A stretch of 64,000 nucleotides of DNA from Kaistia defluvii (GCF_026343955.1 NZ_JAPKNI010000001.1:868001-932000), one strand, 5' to 3'. Counted from the stretch's first letter, positions 31,142 through 39,134 are shown. Numbers and translations: made by a program. Notes: generated by a model not told the origin, from the letters alone.

Positions 31142-32149
31142 ATGCCGCTTCTCGAAATCTCCGACCTGACGGTCGACTTCAAGACCGGCGGCGGCCAGTT
31201 CCGCGCCGTCGACGGCGTGTCGCTCACCGTCGACCGCGGCGAGATCCTGGCCATCGTCGGCGAGAGCGGCTCCGGCAAGTCGGTCGCCATGCTGGCCGTC
31301 ATGGGCCTGCTGCCCTGGACCGCAACCGTCACGGCCAGAACGCTCGCCTTCGATGGCCGCGACCTGCTGACGCTGACGCCGCGCGAGCGGCGCCGCCTGG
31401 TCGGCAAGGACATGGCGATGATCTTCCAGGAGCCGATGTCGAGCCTCAACCCGTGCTTCACGGTCGGCTACCAGATCGGCGAAAGCCTCAAGGTCCATCT
31501 CGGCCTCTCCAAGAGCGAGCGCCGGCAGCGCGCAATCGAGCTGCTGGACGCTGTCGGCATTCCCGATCCGGAACGACGGCTTTCCGCGTTTCCGCACCAG
31601 TTGTCCGGCGGCATGAGCCAGCGCGTGATGATCGCGATCGCTCTCGCCTGCCGGCCCAAGCTGATCATCGCCGACGAGCCGACCACGGCGCTCGACGTCA
31701 CCATCCAGGCGCAGATCCTGGAGCTGCTCGTCTCGCTGCAGCGCGAGACCGATACCGGCCTGGTGCTGATCACCCACGACATGGGCGTCGTCGCCGAAAC
31801 GGCCGAGCGCGTCTCGGTGCATTATGCGGGACAGAAGATCGAGGAGCAGCCCGTCGCGCCCTTGTTCGAAGATCCGCACCATCCCTATACGGCGGCGCTG
31901 CTCGCCGCCCTGCCGGAGCGCGCGACGGGCAAGCGCCTGCCGTCCATCCCCGGCGTCGTGCCCGGCCAGTTCGACCGGCCGCCGGCCTGCCTGTTCGAGC
32001 CGCGCTGCCGCTTCGCCACCGAGCGCTGCCGCACCAAGGCGCCGCCGCGCCAGGGCGCCATCGCCGGTTTCGCGCTCTGCCATTATCCGCTGACGCATGG
32101 CCGCCCCATCGGCCATCCCCACCCCGAAGGCAGGGAGGTCGCGGCATGA
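31142..32149 (+). CDS. dppD: Dipeptide-type ABC transporter ATPase 1
   Basis: A 335-residue ATPase with Walker A ([10 protein letters not shown]), Q-loop ([12 protein letters not shown]), signature ([15 protein letters not shown]), Walker B ([13 protein letters not shown]) and H-loop (LITHDMGVV). The C-terminal oligopeptide/dipeptide extension has Cys residues spaced as CLFEPRC, TERC and a later CHY; these bind a Fe-S cluster in characterised DppD proteins. ATG at 31142 follows GAGGAG; longer upstream reading is not supported. The stop overlaps the start of dppF in ATGA. Confidence 0.94.
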   Translation: MPLLEISDLTVDFKTGGGQFRAVDGVSLTVDRGEILAIVGESGSGKSVAMLAVMGLLPWTATVTARTLAFDGRDLLTLTPRERRRLVGKDMAMIFQEPMSSLNPCFTVGYQIGESLKVHLGLSKSERRQRAIELLDAVGIPDPERRLSAFPHQLSGGMSQRVMIAIALACRPKLIIADEPTTALDVTIQAQILELLVSLQRETDTGLVLITHDMGVVAETAERVSVHYAGQKIEEQPVAPLFEDPHHPYTAALLAALPERATGKRLPSIPGVVPGQFDRPPACLFEPRCRFATERCRTKAPPRQGAIAGFALCHYPLTHGRPIGHPHPEGREVAA

Positions 32150-33132
32150 ACGCGCCCGTCGTCCTCGAAGCCAGCAAGCTGGCGCGCTTCTATTCGGTCA
32201 GCCGCGGCGCCTTCAATCCCGCCGCCACCATCCGCGCGCTGGCCGAGGCCAGCTTCACCCTGCATGCCGGCAAGACCCTGGCCGTCGTCGGCGAATCCGG
32301 CTGCGGAAAGTCCACCCTTGCCCGCCTCGTCACCATGATCGAGGAGCCGAGCGAGGGGCAACTGGTCATCGGCGACACCGACATCGTCACCGCCGACAAG
32401 GCGGCGCTGAAGAAGCTGCGCTCCGACGTGCAGATCGTCTTCCAGAACCCCTATGGCTCGCTCAATCCGCGCCAGAGGATCATCGACGCGCTGGCCGAGC
32501 CGCTGGTCATCAACCGCAAGGAAATGAGCGCGGCCGAACGCAAGGCAGCCGTGCTCGACATGCTGCAACGGGTCGGACTTCGCCCCGAGCATGCCAACCG
32601 CTATCCGCACATGTTTTCCGGCGGCCAGCGCCAGCGCATCGCGATTGCCCGCGCGCTGATGCTCCGGCCCAAGATTCTCGTCCTCGACGAGCCGGTCTCG
32701 GCGCTCGACGTATCGGTGCAGGCGCAGGTGCTCAACCTGCTGGTCGAGCTGCAGGAAAGCCTCGGCCTCTCCTACCTGTTCATCAGCCACGGCCTGTCGG
32801 TCGTCCGCCACATGGCCGATGAGATCATCGTCATGTATCTGGGCCGCGTCGTCGAACGCGCGCCGCGCGAAAAGCTGTTCGAGCAGCCGATGCACCCCTA
32901 TACGCAGGCGCTGCTTTCCGCCACGCCGATGGCGGATCCCGAGCGCCAGCGCGACCGGATCCGCCTGAAGGGCGAACTGCCCTCGCCGTTCAACCCGCCA
33001 TCCGGCTGCGCCTTCCATCCGCGCTGCCCGCTCGCCTTCGACAAATGCCGCGTCGACCGCCCCGAACTGCGCTTTCACGGCGAAACGGAAGTCGCCTGCT
33101 GGGCCGTCGAGCGGGATGACCGGGCGGCTTAG
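32146..33132 (+). CDS. dppF: Dipeptide-type ABC transporter ATPase 2
   Basis: A 328-residue ATPase with Walker A ([10 protein letters not shown]), Q-loop ([14 protein letters not shown]), signature ([15 protein letters not shown]), Walker B ([13 protein letters not shown]) and the C-terminal oligopeptide-binding extension ([15 protein letters not shown]). It partners DppD. The start at 32146 forms an ATGA overlap with dppD; the much longer open frame that runs through dppD is a shadow. A strong terminator lies 29 bases downstream, closing the operon. Confidence 0.94.
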   Translation: MNAPVVLEASKLARFYSVSRGAFNPAATIRALAEASFTLHAGKTLAVVGESGCGKSTLARLVTMIEEPSEGQLVIGDTDIVTADKAALKKLRSDVQIVFQNPYGSLNPRQRIIDALAEPLVINRKEMSAAERKAAVLDMLQRVGLRPEHANRYPHMFSGGQRQRIAIARALMLRPKILVLDEPVSALDVSVQAQVLNLLVELQESLGLSYLFISHGLSVVRHMADEIIVMYLGRVVERAPREKLFEQPMHPYTQALLSATPMADPERQRDRIRLKGELPSPFNPPSGCAFHPRCPLAFDKCRVDRPELRFHGETEVACWAVERDDRAA

Positions 33133-33146
33133 GTCTTTTCAGCCAG

Positions 33147-33272
33147 CAAGCCCCTCACCCAGCCCTCTCCCGCGGGCGGGCGAGGGCTTTTCTGGCGGCC
33201 GCCCTCATCGACATCGCGGCAGATCGCTGACGCCCCCTCTCCCGCACGCGGGAGAGGGCTGGGGTGAGGGTC
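33147..33272. repeat. Inverted pair of CTCTCCCGC palindromes, including the dppF terminator
   Basis: The left copy contains AGCCCTC (33161-33167) paired with GAGGGCT (33182-33188), with an inner CCCGC/GCGGG stem and a TTTT tail, so it doubles as the dppF terminator. The right copy, CCCTCTCCCGC (33235-33245) with GCGGGAGAGGG (33248-33258), is a perfect 11-bp palindrome. The outer flanks CCCCTCACCC and GGGGTGAGGG mirror each other, making a composite element of about 126 bases. The same composite recurs at 63605-63737. Confidence 0.8.
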
Positions 33273-33387
33273 TTCCTTTGCCGCGACCGTTTCGTGACCC
33301 ATCGCAATCGGCGCCGACATCCCTTATATCAGGCGGCAACCCATTCCCCCTTTTGCGCGGGCTGATGTTCCGCGCCGGAGACATTTC

Positions 33388-34464
33388 ATGACGGAAACCC
33401 AGATCCCGGTCACCGTTCTCACCGGCTATCTCGGCGCCGGCAAGACGACGCTGCTGAACCGCATCCTCTCGGAAAACCACGGCAAGAAATACGCCGTCGT
33501 CGTCAATGAATTCGGCGAGATCGGCATCGACAACGACCTCATCGTCGAGAGCGACGAAGAGATCTACGAGATGAACAATGGCTGCGTCTGCTGCACGGTG
33601 CGCGGCGACCTGATCCGCGTCGTCGAGGGCCTGATGAAACGCCCCGGCGGTTTCGACGGCATCCTGGTTGAGACCACCGGGCTCGCCAATCCGGCCCCGG
33701 TCGCGCAGACCTTCTTCATGGATGACGATGTCCGCGCCAAGTCGCGCCTCGACGCCGTCGTCACCGTCGCCGACGCGATGAACCTTCTGACCCGGCTCGA
33801 CGACGCGCCGGAGGCCGAGGAACAGATCGCCTTCGCCGACGTCATTCTGCTCAACAAGGCCGATCTCGTCGACGCCGAGAAGCTGGCCGCCGTCGAGCGC
33901 CGCATCCGCGAGATCAACCCGCATGCGACGATCCACCGGACCGAGCGCTGCGCCATCGATCTCACCAAGGTGCTCGACCGTGGCGCCTTCGACCTCGAGC
34001 GCATCCTGACGCTCGACCCGGAATTCCTCGAGGGCGAGGATCATGACCATGATCACGTCCATGACGAGAATTGCGGCCACGATCACCACCATCATGACCA
34101 CGACCATGCCCATCACGGTCATGACCATGATCACGACCATCACCACCACCATCCGCGCCATGACGAATCCGTGTTCAGCGTCTCGCTGCGCGGCGGCACG
34201 CTCGATCCGAACAAGTTCTTCCCCTGGATCCAGGAAATCACCCAGGTCGAGGGTCCGAACATCCTGCGCCTGAAGGGCATCCTGGCGATGGACAAGGACC
34301 CGGACCGCTATGTGCTGCAGGGCGTGCACATGATCGTCGAAGGCACGCATCAGCGCCCCTGGGCCGAGGGCGAGAAGCGCGAGAGCCGCCTCGTCTTCAT
34401 CGGCCGCAAGCTGAACGAGCAGGCGCTGCGCAAGAGCTTCGAGGATTGCCTCGTCGCCGCCTGA
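33388..34464 (+). CDS. COG0523 (CobW/ZNG1-like) metallochaperone GTPase with His-rich insert
   Basis: A 358-residue G3E GTPase with Walker A GYLGAGKT (13-20), the metal-binding CxCC motif in NGCVCCTVRGDL (Cys66, 68, 69), and the NKAD base-recognition motif. A striking His/Asp run of about 40 residues (roughly 218-257) separates the GTPase from the CobW C-terminal domain. It gives a low-complexity DNA stretch of catgac/catcac repeats at 34039-34160. Such proteins deliver zinc (or cobalt) to client enzymes. GGAG lies seven bases before the ATG. I see no clear Zur box upstream. Confidence 0.93.
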   Translation: MTETQIPVTVLTGYLGAGKTTLLNRILSENHGKKYAVVVNEFGEIGIDNDLIVESDEEIYEMNNGCVCCTVRGDLIRVVEGLMKRPGGFDGILVETTGLANPAPVAQTFFMDDDVRAKSRLDAVVTVADAMNLLTRLDDAPEAEEQIAFADVILLNKADLVDAEKLAAVERRIREINPHATIHRTERCAIDLTKVLDRGAFDLERILTLDPEFLEGEDHDHDHVHDENCGHDHHHHDHDHAHHGHDHDHDHHHHHPRHDESVFSVSLRGGTLDPNKFFPWIQEITQVEGPNILRLKGILAMDKDPDRYVLQGVHMIVEGTHQRPWAEGEKRESRLVFIGRKLNEQALRKSFEDCLVAA

Positions 34465-34588
34465 GCCCCGGAACGGGCCGGCGCCTCGCCGCCCGGCACC
34501 CTTTCAGGCCGCGTCCCCCCGGAACATTCCGGGTGACGCGGCCTGACCTCCCCAAAGATCCACGACAGACATCGACCGGAAGCGCCTC

Positions 34589-35572
34589 TTGCCCACGATC
34601 CAGTCCTTTCCTCTCGACGCCTATGTCGTCGCCGCCGAGTTTCTGGGTTCCGAGCCGGCGTTCGCGCTCGGCGACGGCAAGGTCGCCCTGGTGAGCGGCC
34701 CCTCCGCCGAGAAGCATGGTGTCCATTCCGGAGGCCTGCTCGCCGCCGCCCGCACGCTCGATGGCGACCGGCTGATCACCACAGGCGATGACGGCCGCGT
34801 CATGGCGATCGACGCAAGCGGCAAGATCGACGAGATCGCGGTGCAGCCGAAGAAGTGGATCGACCAGGTCGCCTGCGGCCCGGACGGCACGATCGCCTAT
34901 GCCAGCGGCCGCCAGGTCTTCGTGCGCTTCGCCAACGGCAAGGAGCGCGTGCTGGAGCATGAGCGTACCGCCGCCGGCCTCGCCTTCGCGCCGAAGGGGC
35001 TGCGCCTCGCCGTCGCGCGCTACAATGGCGTGTCGCTCTGGTGGATCGGCACGGACGCCAAGCCGACCGAGTTCGAATGGAAGGGATCGCATCTCGGCGT
35101 CACCTTCTCGCCCGATGGCAAGAACGTCATCACGACGATGCAGGAAAATTCGCTGCATGGCTGGCGCGTCGCCGATGGCGGCGGCCACATGCGCATGTCG
35201 GGCTATCCGGGCAAGGTGAAGTCGATGTCCTGGTCGGCCAAGGGGCGCTTCCTGGCGACGTCGGGCGCGGAAATGGCCGTGCTGTGGCCGTTCCATTTCA
35301 AGGACGGCCCGATGGGCAAGCAACCGCTGCAACTCGGGACGCGCGACCAGATCGTCAGCTTCGTGGCCTGCCACCCGACCGAGGAGGTCGTGGCGATCGG
35401 CTACCGCGACGGCATGGTGCTGGCGGTTCGCTTCGCCGACAGCGACGAGGCGATCCTGCGCAAGCCGGCCAAAGGCGGCCCGATCAGCACGCTCGCCTGG
35501 GACAAGAAGGGCGTCCGCCTCGCCTTCGGCACCGAAGGCGGGCAGGCCGGCGTCATCGACCTCGCCGGCTGA
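34589..35572 (+). CDS. WD40-repeat protein
   Basis: A 327-residue protein with TTG start and CGGAAG six bases upstream. It is built of repeats of about 40 residues that resemble WD40 blades, such as LITTGDDGRVMAIDASGKID, VAVARYNGVSLWWIG, VTFSPDGKNVITTMQENSLHGWRV and SWSAKGRFLATSGAEMAVLWPF, predicting a seven-bladed propeller. No signal peptide is present, so it is cytosolic. It lies 124 bases downstream of the metallochaperone, a neighbourhood I recall from other Hyphomicrobiales, which suggests a scaffold role in metal supply. The function is not established. Confidence 0.85.
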   Translation: MPTIQSFPLDAYVVAAEFLGSEPAFALGDGKVALVSGPSAEKHGVHSGGLLAAARTLDGDRLITTGDDGRVMAIDASGKIDEIAVQPKKWIDQVACGPDGTIAYASGRQVFVRFANGKERVLEHERTAAGLAFAPKGLRLAVARYNGVSLWWIGTDAKPTEFEWKGSHLGVTFSPDGKNVITTMQENSLHGWRVADGGGHMRMSGYPGKVKSMSWSAKGRFLATSGAEMAVLWPFHFKDGPMGKQPLQLGTRDQIVSFVACHPTEEVVAIGYRDGMVLAVRFADSDEAILRKPAKGGPISTLAWDKKGVRLAFGTEGGQAGVIDLAG

Positions 35573-35602
35573 CAGCGACGAGCGCGCAGCCGGCGGCTTT
35601 CT

Positions 35603-35627
35603 TCACCTCTCCCTGAGGGAGAGGTGA
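35603..35627. terminator. Palindrome between convergent genes (CACCTCTCCCT family)
   Basis: The perfect 12-bp inverted repeat TCACCTCTCCCT / AGGGAGAGGTGA has almost no spacer and lies between the convergent WD40 and oxidase-like genes. It can serve as a bidirectional terminator. It belongs to the dispersed family also seen at 46778-46812 and 63785-63809. Confidence 0.65.
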
Positions 35628-35649
35628 CAAGGAGCGCAGGCCCGACGCT

Positions 35650-36030
35650 TCAGCGCAGGCTGGGGGTCTTCCGGAAGATCGCGGTCGCGAACAGGATCAT
35701 GCCGATCAGCGTGATCAGCGATCCCAGGATGACAATGGGTTCGCCGGCCGGCGCGCCGCGCAACGTCAGCACCAGGCCCGGGATCATGATCCAGAGGCCA
35801 ATCGTCGAGATCCAGAACTGGATCAGCGCGAGCCGGCTTTCCGCTTTGGCAGGATTGGCATTGTAATAAAAGCCCATCAGCGCGAGCGATACCCAGCCGA
35901 TCAGGTTGAGATGGGCATGCGCCGGTGCAAGACTAAAGTCCTGCTTCGCTCCCATGATGATTCCGCCCAGCATGCCGATGATCACATAGATCACCGCGGT
36001 GCCGATAAACATCTGGCTAATTCTTGGCAT
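35650..36030 (-). CDS. Small heme-copper-oxidase-like membrane protein
   Basis: A 126-residue, almost wholly hydrophobic protein with four predicted membrane helices. It contains SLAPAHAHLNLIGWVSLALMGFYY, which resembles the heme-ligand helix of cytochrome oxidase subunit I (especially cbb3/NorB type), but it is only a fraction of that subunit's length. The remaining helices are GMLGGIIMGA, IQFWISTIGLWIMIPGLVL and IVILGSLITLIGMILFATAIF. The two histidines of HAH could bind heme or metal. No other oxidase gene is near. It is a stand-alone family of unknown function. Confidence 0.75.
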   Translation of the reverse strand: MPRISQMFIGTAVIYVIIGMLGGIIMGAKQDFSLAPAHAHLNLIGWVSLALMGFYYNANPAKAESRLALIQFWISTIGLWIMIPGLVLTLRGAPAGEPIVILGSLITLIGMILFATAIFRKTPSLR

Positions 36031-36190
36031 GTCCGATTCCCCTCCGGAAGCGCGGCCGACTCATCCCGTCAAGCGCCCCAATGGCGGTTACGACGTTACG
36101 GAAGGCAAGTCAAAATCATTCTAGGGAAGAACGTCCGGACGGCCCAGCTCGGAGCGCGTGTCGGCCAGGGGCAGGACACGGGCAAAGGGC

Positions 36191-36262
36191 CAAAAGAATG
36201 ACGCCGGCGCGCGACCGGGAGCCGAAGGAGAGGCTCAAGACTCGGTCGCGTCTGCCGGCGTC
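36191..36262 (-). terminator. Terminal stem-loop of the DUF1127/CCUCC-loop RNA locus
   Basis: On the minus strand GACGCCGGC pairs with GCCGGCGTC (36254-36262 and 36200-36208). An inner CGCGACCG/CGGTCGCG stem and a GAGCC/GGCTC stem with loop TCTCCTTC complete a very stable hairpin. It is followed by ATTCTTTTG. This should end the transcript that begins at the DUF1127 gene. Confidence 0.65.
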
Positions 36263-36449
36263 TGACGCATGGCTTCGGGAGGAAAGCCGCATGGCGTCGA
36301 AGAAGAAACGCCCGTCGGGGAGGAGGTCGACGGGCGTTTTTAAGGTGGCGCGTTGCCGGGGAGGAGGTCAGCGCGGCGCCGATCGCAGGGACTTGGAGGG
36401 GAGGAGATTCCCTGCGAATTCCTTGAACTTTTAGCGTGTATCGAAAGTC
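36191..36449 (-). ncRNA. Array of CCTCC-loop hairpins (CcsR/cuckoo-like sRNAs) in the DUF1127 3' region
   Basis: Directly downstream of the DUF1127 stop, the minus strand has a row of hairpins whose loops expose pyrimidine-rich CTCC motifs. Unit 1 (36384-36416) has an 8-bp stem and CTCCTCCCC in its loop. Unit 2 (about 36347-36380) has a weak GCGC stem and CCTCCTCCCC. Unit 3 (36306-36339) has an 11-bp stem and CCTCCTCCCC. Unit 4 (36264-36298) has a two-part stem and TCCTCCC. Unit 5 is the terminator hairpin, with TCTCC. In Rhodobacter, CcsR RNAs with a CCUCCUCCC motif are processed from the 3' region of a DUF1127 mRNA. The match in layout and motif is my basis; expression is unproven. Confidence 0.7.
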
Positions 36450-36602
36450 TTAGTAGCCAACAGCCTGCTTCGCGACGCGCTCGATCTCGCCACGATGAAT
36501 GCCGAGGTCAGCAAGCTCGCGGTTGTTGAGGCGGGAAAGCTCGTTGTAGGTCTCGCGGAACTTGCGCCAGGTCTTGTAGGAAGCAACGATGTTCATAGCC
36601 AT
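36450..36602 (-). CDS. DUF1127 (YjiS-like) small protein
   Basis: A 50-residue basic protein read from the minus strand: it starts MAMNIVASYKTWRKF and continues with RETYNELSRLNNRELADLGI before ending VAKQAVGY. The segment L-x-x-L-x-x-R-E-L-x-D-I/L-G-I-x-R-x-E-I-E is the DUF1127 signature. AAAGGA lies nine bases upstream of the ATG. In Rhodobacter a DUF1127 protein (CcaF1) binds RNA and affects maturation of the sRNAs encoded downstream; in Agrobacterium relatives influence phosphate uptake and sRNA/mRNA turnover. The CCTCC-loop hairpins that follow here strengthen that link. Stress induction is expected from family behaviour, though I cannot define a promoter. Confidence 0.92.
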   Translation of the reverse strand: MAMNIVASYKTWRKFRETYNELSRLNNRELADLGIHRGEIERVAKQAVGY

Positions 36603-36935
36603 TTTCGGATGTCCTTTTGAATTCGGTTTGATCTCTGTCGAACTGGCGCCGGATTTCTCTGTCGCCGTTCTTGTTGACGCTGATATAGGCTGATGCCGAC
36701 GGAATGAGCACTGCGTAAAAGCTCATGCCAGCGATGCGCGTGGCGCAGAGCAGCATTAATTTCACCGTCATATTGCACTGCACCTTAAGCGCTGCGGCCG
36801 AATTGCGGCACTCAGATACCGATTGCGCCGACATCGCGGCGACGAGCCGGCGGAGACATGCCCGTGACGCATGTCAAGGCAACCGCGCGGCCTGCCTAAT
36901 CGGGAGGCGGCCGCCACCTCACCCTGCCAGGCGCA
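36603..36935. other. Upstream region of the DUF1127 gene
   Basis: About 330 bases between the DUF1127 start and the hss terminator contain no supported gene. The minus strand should carry the DUF1127 promoter; a TATATC hexamer (complement of 36682-36687) is a possible -10 element, but no matching -35 or RpoH box is convincing. Confidence 0.4.
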
Positions 36936-36963
36936 CAAAAAAAGACCGGGCCAGGGCCCGGTC
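36936..36963 (-). terminator. Rho-independent terminator of the hss operon
   Basis: On the minus strand GACCGGGC and GCCCGGTC form a stem with a 4-base loop, followed by seven T residues (plus-strand A-tract 36937-36943). Confidence 0.93.
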
Positions 36964-36993
36964 TCAACACTTCGTGCGGCTTGGTCGAACGTA

Positions 36994-38424
36994 TCAGCCC
37001 AGATTGTGGACCAGCACGTTGCGGAACTGCCAGGGGTCGCTCTCGTCGATGTCTTCCGGGAAGAAGCCCGGTCGATCGGTGAGCGGCGTCCAGTCGGTGT
37101 AGATGCCCTCGACGGTGCCGAGATAGGGCTTCTGCACGCTCAGGCACAGGTGATAGTCGAGCTCGTCCGCCTCGACGATGCCGGAGGTCGGATGCTCGAG
37201 CGCCCAGACCATGCCGGCGATCACCGCCGACGTGACCTGCATGCCGGTAGCGTTCTGGTAGGGCGCGTTCTCGCGCGCCTCGTCGATCGTCAGCCGCGAG
37301 CCATACCAGTAGGCGTTCTTGGCATGGCCATAGAGCAGCACGCCAAGCTCATCGCGGCCGGCGATGATCTCTTCCTCGCTGAGGATGTGCTGCTTCGACT
37401 GGCGCTTGCCGGCGCGGCCGAACATTTCGTGCAGCGACAGCACCGCGTCGTTGGACGGGTGGTAGGCGTAGTGGCAGGTCGGGCGATAGACGACTTCGCC
37501 CTCTTCGCGCACCGTGAAGTGGTCGGCGATCGAGATCGCTTCATTGTGCGTGACGAGGTAGCCGAGCTGCGGGCCGGGTGTCGGGCACCAGGAGCGCACG
37601 CGCGTATCGGCGCCGGGCCCCAGCAGGAAGATCGCCGCGCCGCTGCCGGTGTCATGCGTGCGGGCATGGTCCGGGATCCAGCGCTCATGCGTGCCCCAGC
37701 CAAGCTCGGCCGGCTGCAGCGCCTCGGAGATGAAGCCCTCGACCGACCAGGTGTTGATGAAGGTGTCGAGCTGCTTGGCGACGCGGGCGCGCTGCGTATC
37801 GCGCTCGGCGATGTGGATGCCCTTCACGCCGGTCGCCTTCATCAGGGCGGCCCATTCGCGACGCGTCTTCGGCTCGTCATGTTCGATGTTGAGGTCGCGC
37901 GCCACGTCCAGCAGCGCCTGCTTGACGAACCAGGACACCATGCCCGGATTGGCGCCGGAGCACGAAACCGCCGTCGGCCCGCCGGGATGGGCGCGCTTTT
38001 CCGTCAGCAGTTCTTCGCGCAGCGCATAGTTGGAGCGCGAGGCAGGGTCGGCCTTGTGGTCGTAGTAGAAGCCCGGCCAGGGCTCGATCACCGTGTCGAT
38101 GTAGAGGCTGCCGATTTCGCGGGCGAGCTTCATTATGTCGAGCGAGGAGGTATCGACCGAAAGGTTGACGCAAAAACCGCCGGCCGCCAGCAGCGGCGCC
38201 AGCACCTCGCGGTAGTTTTCCCGCGTCAGCGCCGCCTTGACGTGCTTCACGCCATAGGTAGCCATCAGTCCCACGTTTTCACTGCTCGGCTCGATGACCG
38301 TGATCTGCGGCTGGTCGAGCGCGAAATGGCGCTTGATCAGCGGGAGGAACCCTCGCCCGATCGAACCGAAGCCGATGATGACCACGGGGCCATGGATGCG
38401 ACCGTAGACAGGCCAAGTCGTCAT
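36994..38424 (-). CDS. hss: Homospermidine synthase
   Basis: A 476-residue NAD-dependent enzyme that makes sym-homospermidine from putrescine, the main long polyamine of many alphaproteobacteria. The N-terminal Rossmann motif is VVIIGFGSIGRGFLPL. The middle region contains SCSGANPGMVSWFVKQAL and IEPWPGFYYD, characteristic of bacterial Hss, and the length matches. ATG at 38424 has GGAG nine bases upstream; the longer frame to 38490 is not supported. It is downstream of ornithine decarboxylase and a GNAT gene on the same strand, giving a putrescine-to-homospermidine pathway. Confidence 0.95.
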   Translation of the reverse strand: MTTWPVYGRIHGPVVIIGFGSIGRGFLPLIKRHFALDQPQITVIEPSSENVGLMATYGVKHVKAALTRENYREVLAPLLAAGGFCVNLSVDTSSLDIMKLAREIGSLYIDTVIEPWPGFYYDHKADPASRSNYALREELLTEKRAHPGGPTAVSCSGANPGMVSWFVKQALLDVARDLNIEHDEPKTRREWAALMKATGVKGIHIAERDTQRARVAKQLDTFINTWSVEGFISEALQPAELGWGTHERWIPDHARTHDTGSGAAIFLLGPGADTRVRSWCPTPGPQLGYLVTHNEAISIADHFTVREEGEVVYRPTCHYAYHPSNDAVLSLHEMFGRAGKRQSKQHILSEEEIIAGRDELGVLLYGHAKNAYWYGSRLTIDEARENAPYQNATGMQVTSAVIAGMVWALEHPTSGIVEADELDYHLCLSVQKPYLGTVEGIYTDWTPLTDRPGFFPEDIDESDPWQFRNVLVHNLG

Positions 38425-38548
38425 AGCGAGACACTCCTCAAAGTCGAAATCAACAAGTGGGGTACCGTACCCTTCCTTCGTGACAAACAAAAAGTCGTGG
38501 ATGGAAGAGCGTCAACCCTTCCATCCACGACCGGTTTGAAGCGGGAGC

Positions 38549-39121
38549 CTAGCGGCTTGTATCGGCCAGGTCGAGCCCGGACGGGCTTGCAACCAGCGGA
38601 AAGTCCGTCGCGGAGAGCGGCGGCGCCGACCAGTCGCCTGTCGCGACCAGCATGCCGCAGGCGCCGTCGAGAGCGCCATCCCTGAGTTCCAGCGCCAGGA
38701 AGCGCTTGCGCTCCACCGGCCCCGGCATCAGCAGGCTCTGCGTCGGCTCGGCGGAAAAGCCGAAACGCGCATAGTATTCGGCATCGCCGACCAGAATCAC
38801 GGCGCCGTGGCCGAACATGGCGGCGCGGTTGAGCGCGGCGCGCATCAGCTTGCCGCCGAGGCCTTCGCTCTGACGTTCCGGCGCAATCGCCAGCGGCCCG
38901 AGCAGCAGGGCGTCGCGCCCGCCGGCCGCGACGTTCCAGAGCCGGACCGTGCCGATGATCTCGCCGCCATCGCGGGCGACGAGCGCCAGGCCGGACGCCG
39001 GCAGGCGGTTTTCCCGCAGGCGTTCGGAGGTTTTCTGGTGGCGATCCGGACCCATGGTCCGGTCAAGCAGCATTTCCCGGGCGCCGGATTCGCCGGGCGC
39101 CTCCACATCGATCTGAATCAT
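38549..39121 (-). CDS. GNAT N-acetyltransferase (YhbS-like)
   Basis: A 190-residue acetyltransferase. The GNAT acetyl-CoA motif is visible as LGPLAIAPERQSEGLGGKLM (Q/R-x-x-G-x-G/A), preceded by the beta-strand GEIIGTVRLWNV and followed by LVGDAEYYARFGFS. It belongs to the COG3153 group. Located between ornithine decarboxylase and homospermidine synthase, 13 bases after the former, it may acetylate a polyamine or its precursor; this is inferred from position only. Confidence 0.88.
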   Translation of the reverse strand: MIQIDVEAPGESGAREMLLDRTMGPDRHQKTSERLRENRLPASGLALVARDGGEIIGTVRLWNVAAGGRDALLLGPLAIAPERQSEGLGGKLMRAALNRAAMFGHGAVILVGDAEYYARFGFSAEPTQSLLMPGPVERKRFLALELRDGALDGACGMLVATGDWSAPPLSATDFPLVASPSGLDLADTSR

Positions 39122-39134
39122 GAATGGAATTCCC

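Noticed and set aside
31075-32145. Long in-frame extension of dppF through dppD
   Set aside because: It is a shadow of dppD. The ATGA overlap at 32146 with an upstream GGGAGG is the normal start.
36306-36341. Plus-strand rho-independent terminator with TTTTT, implying a plus-strand sRNA
   Set aside because: The stem does have a T-tract on the plus strand, but no plus-strand gene or promoter precedes it, and the same stem is unit 3 of the minus-strand CCTCC-loop array downstream of DUF1127. A plus-strand RNA is not excluded.
36024-36434. A 136-codon plus-strand frame across the hairpin array
   Set aside because: It runs through five hairpins with no ribosome site or recognisable domain; the RNA structure on the minus strand explains the sequence better.
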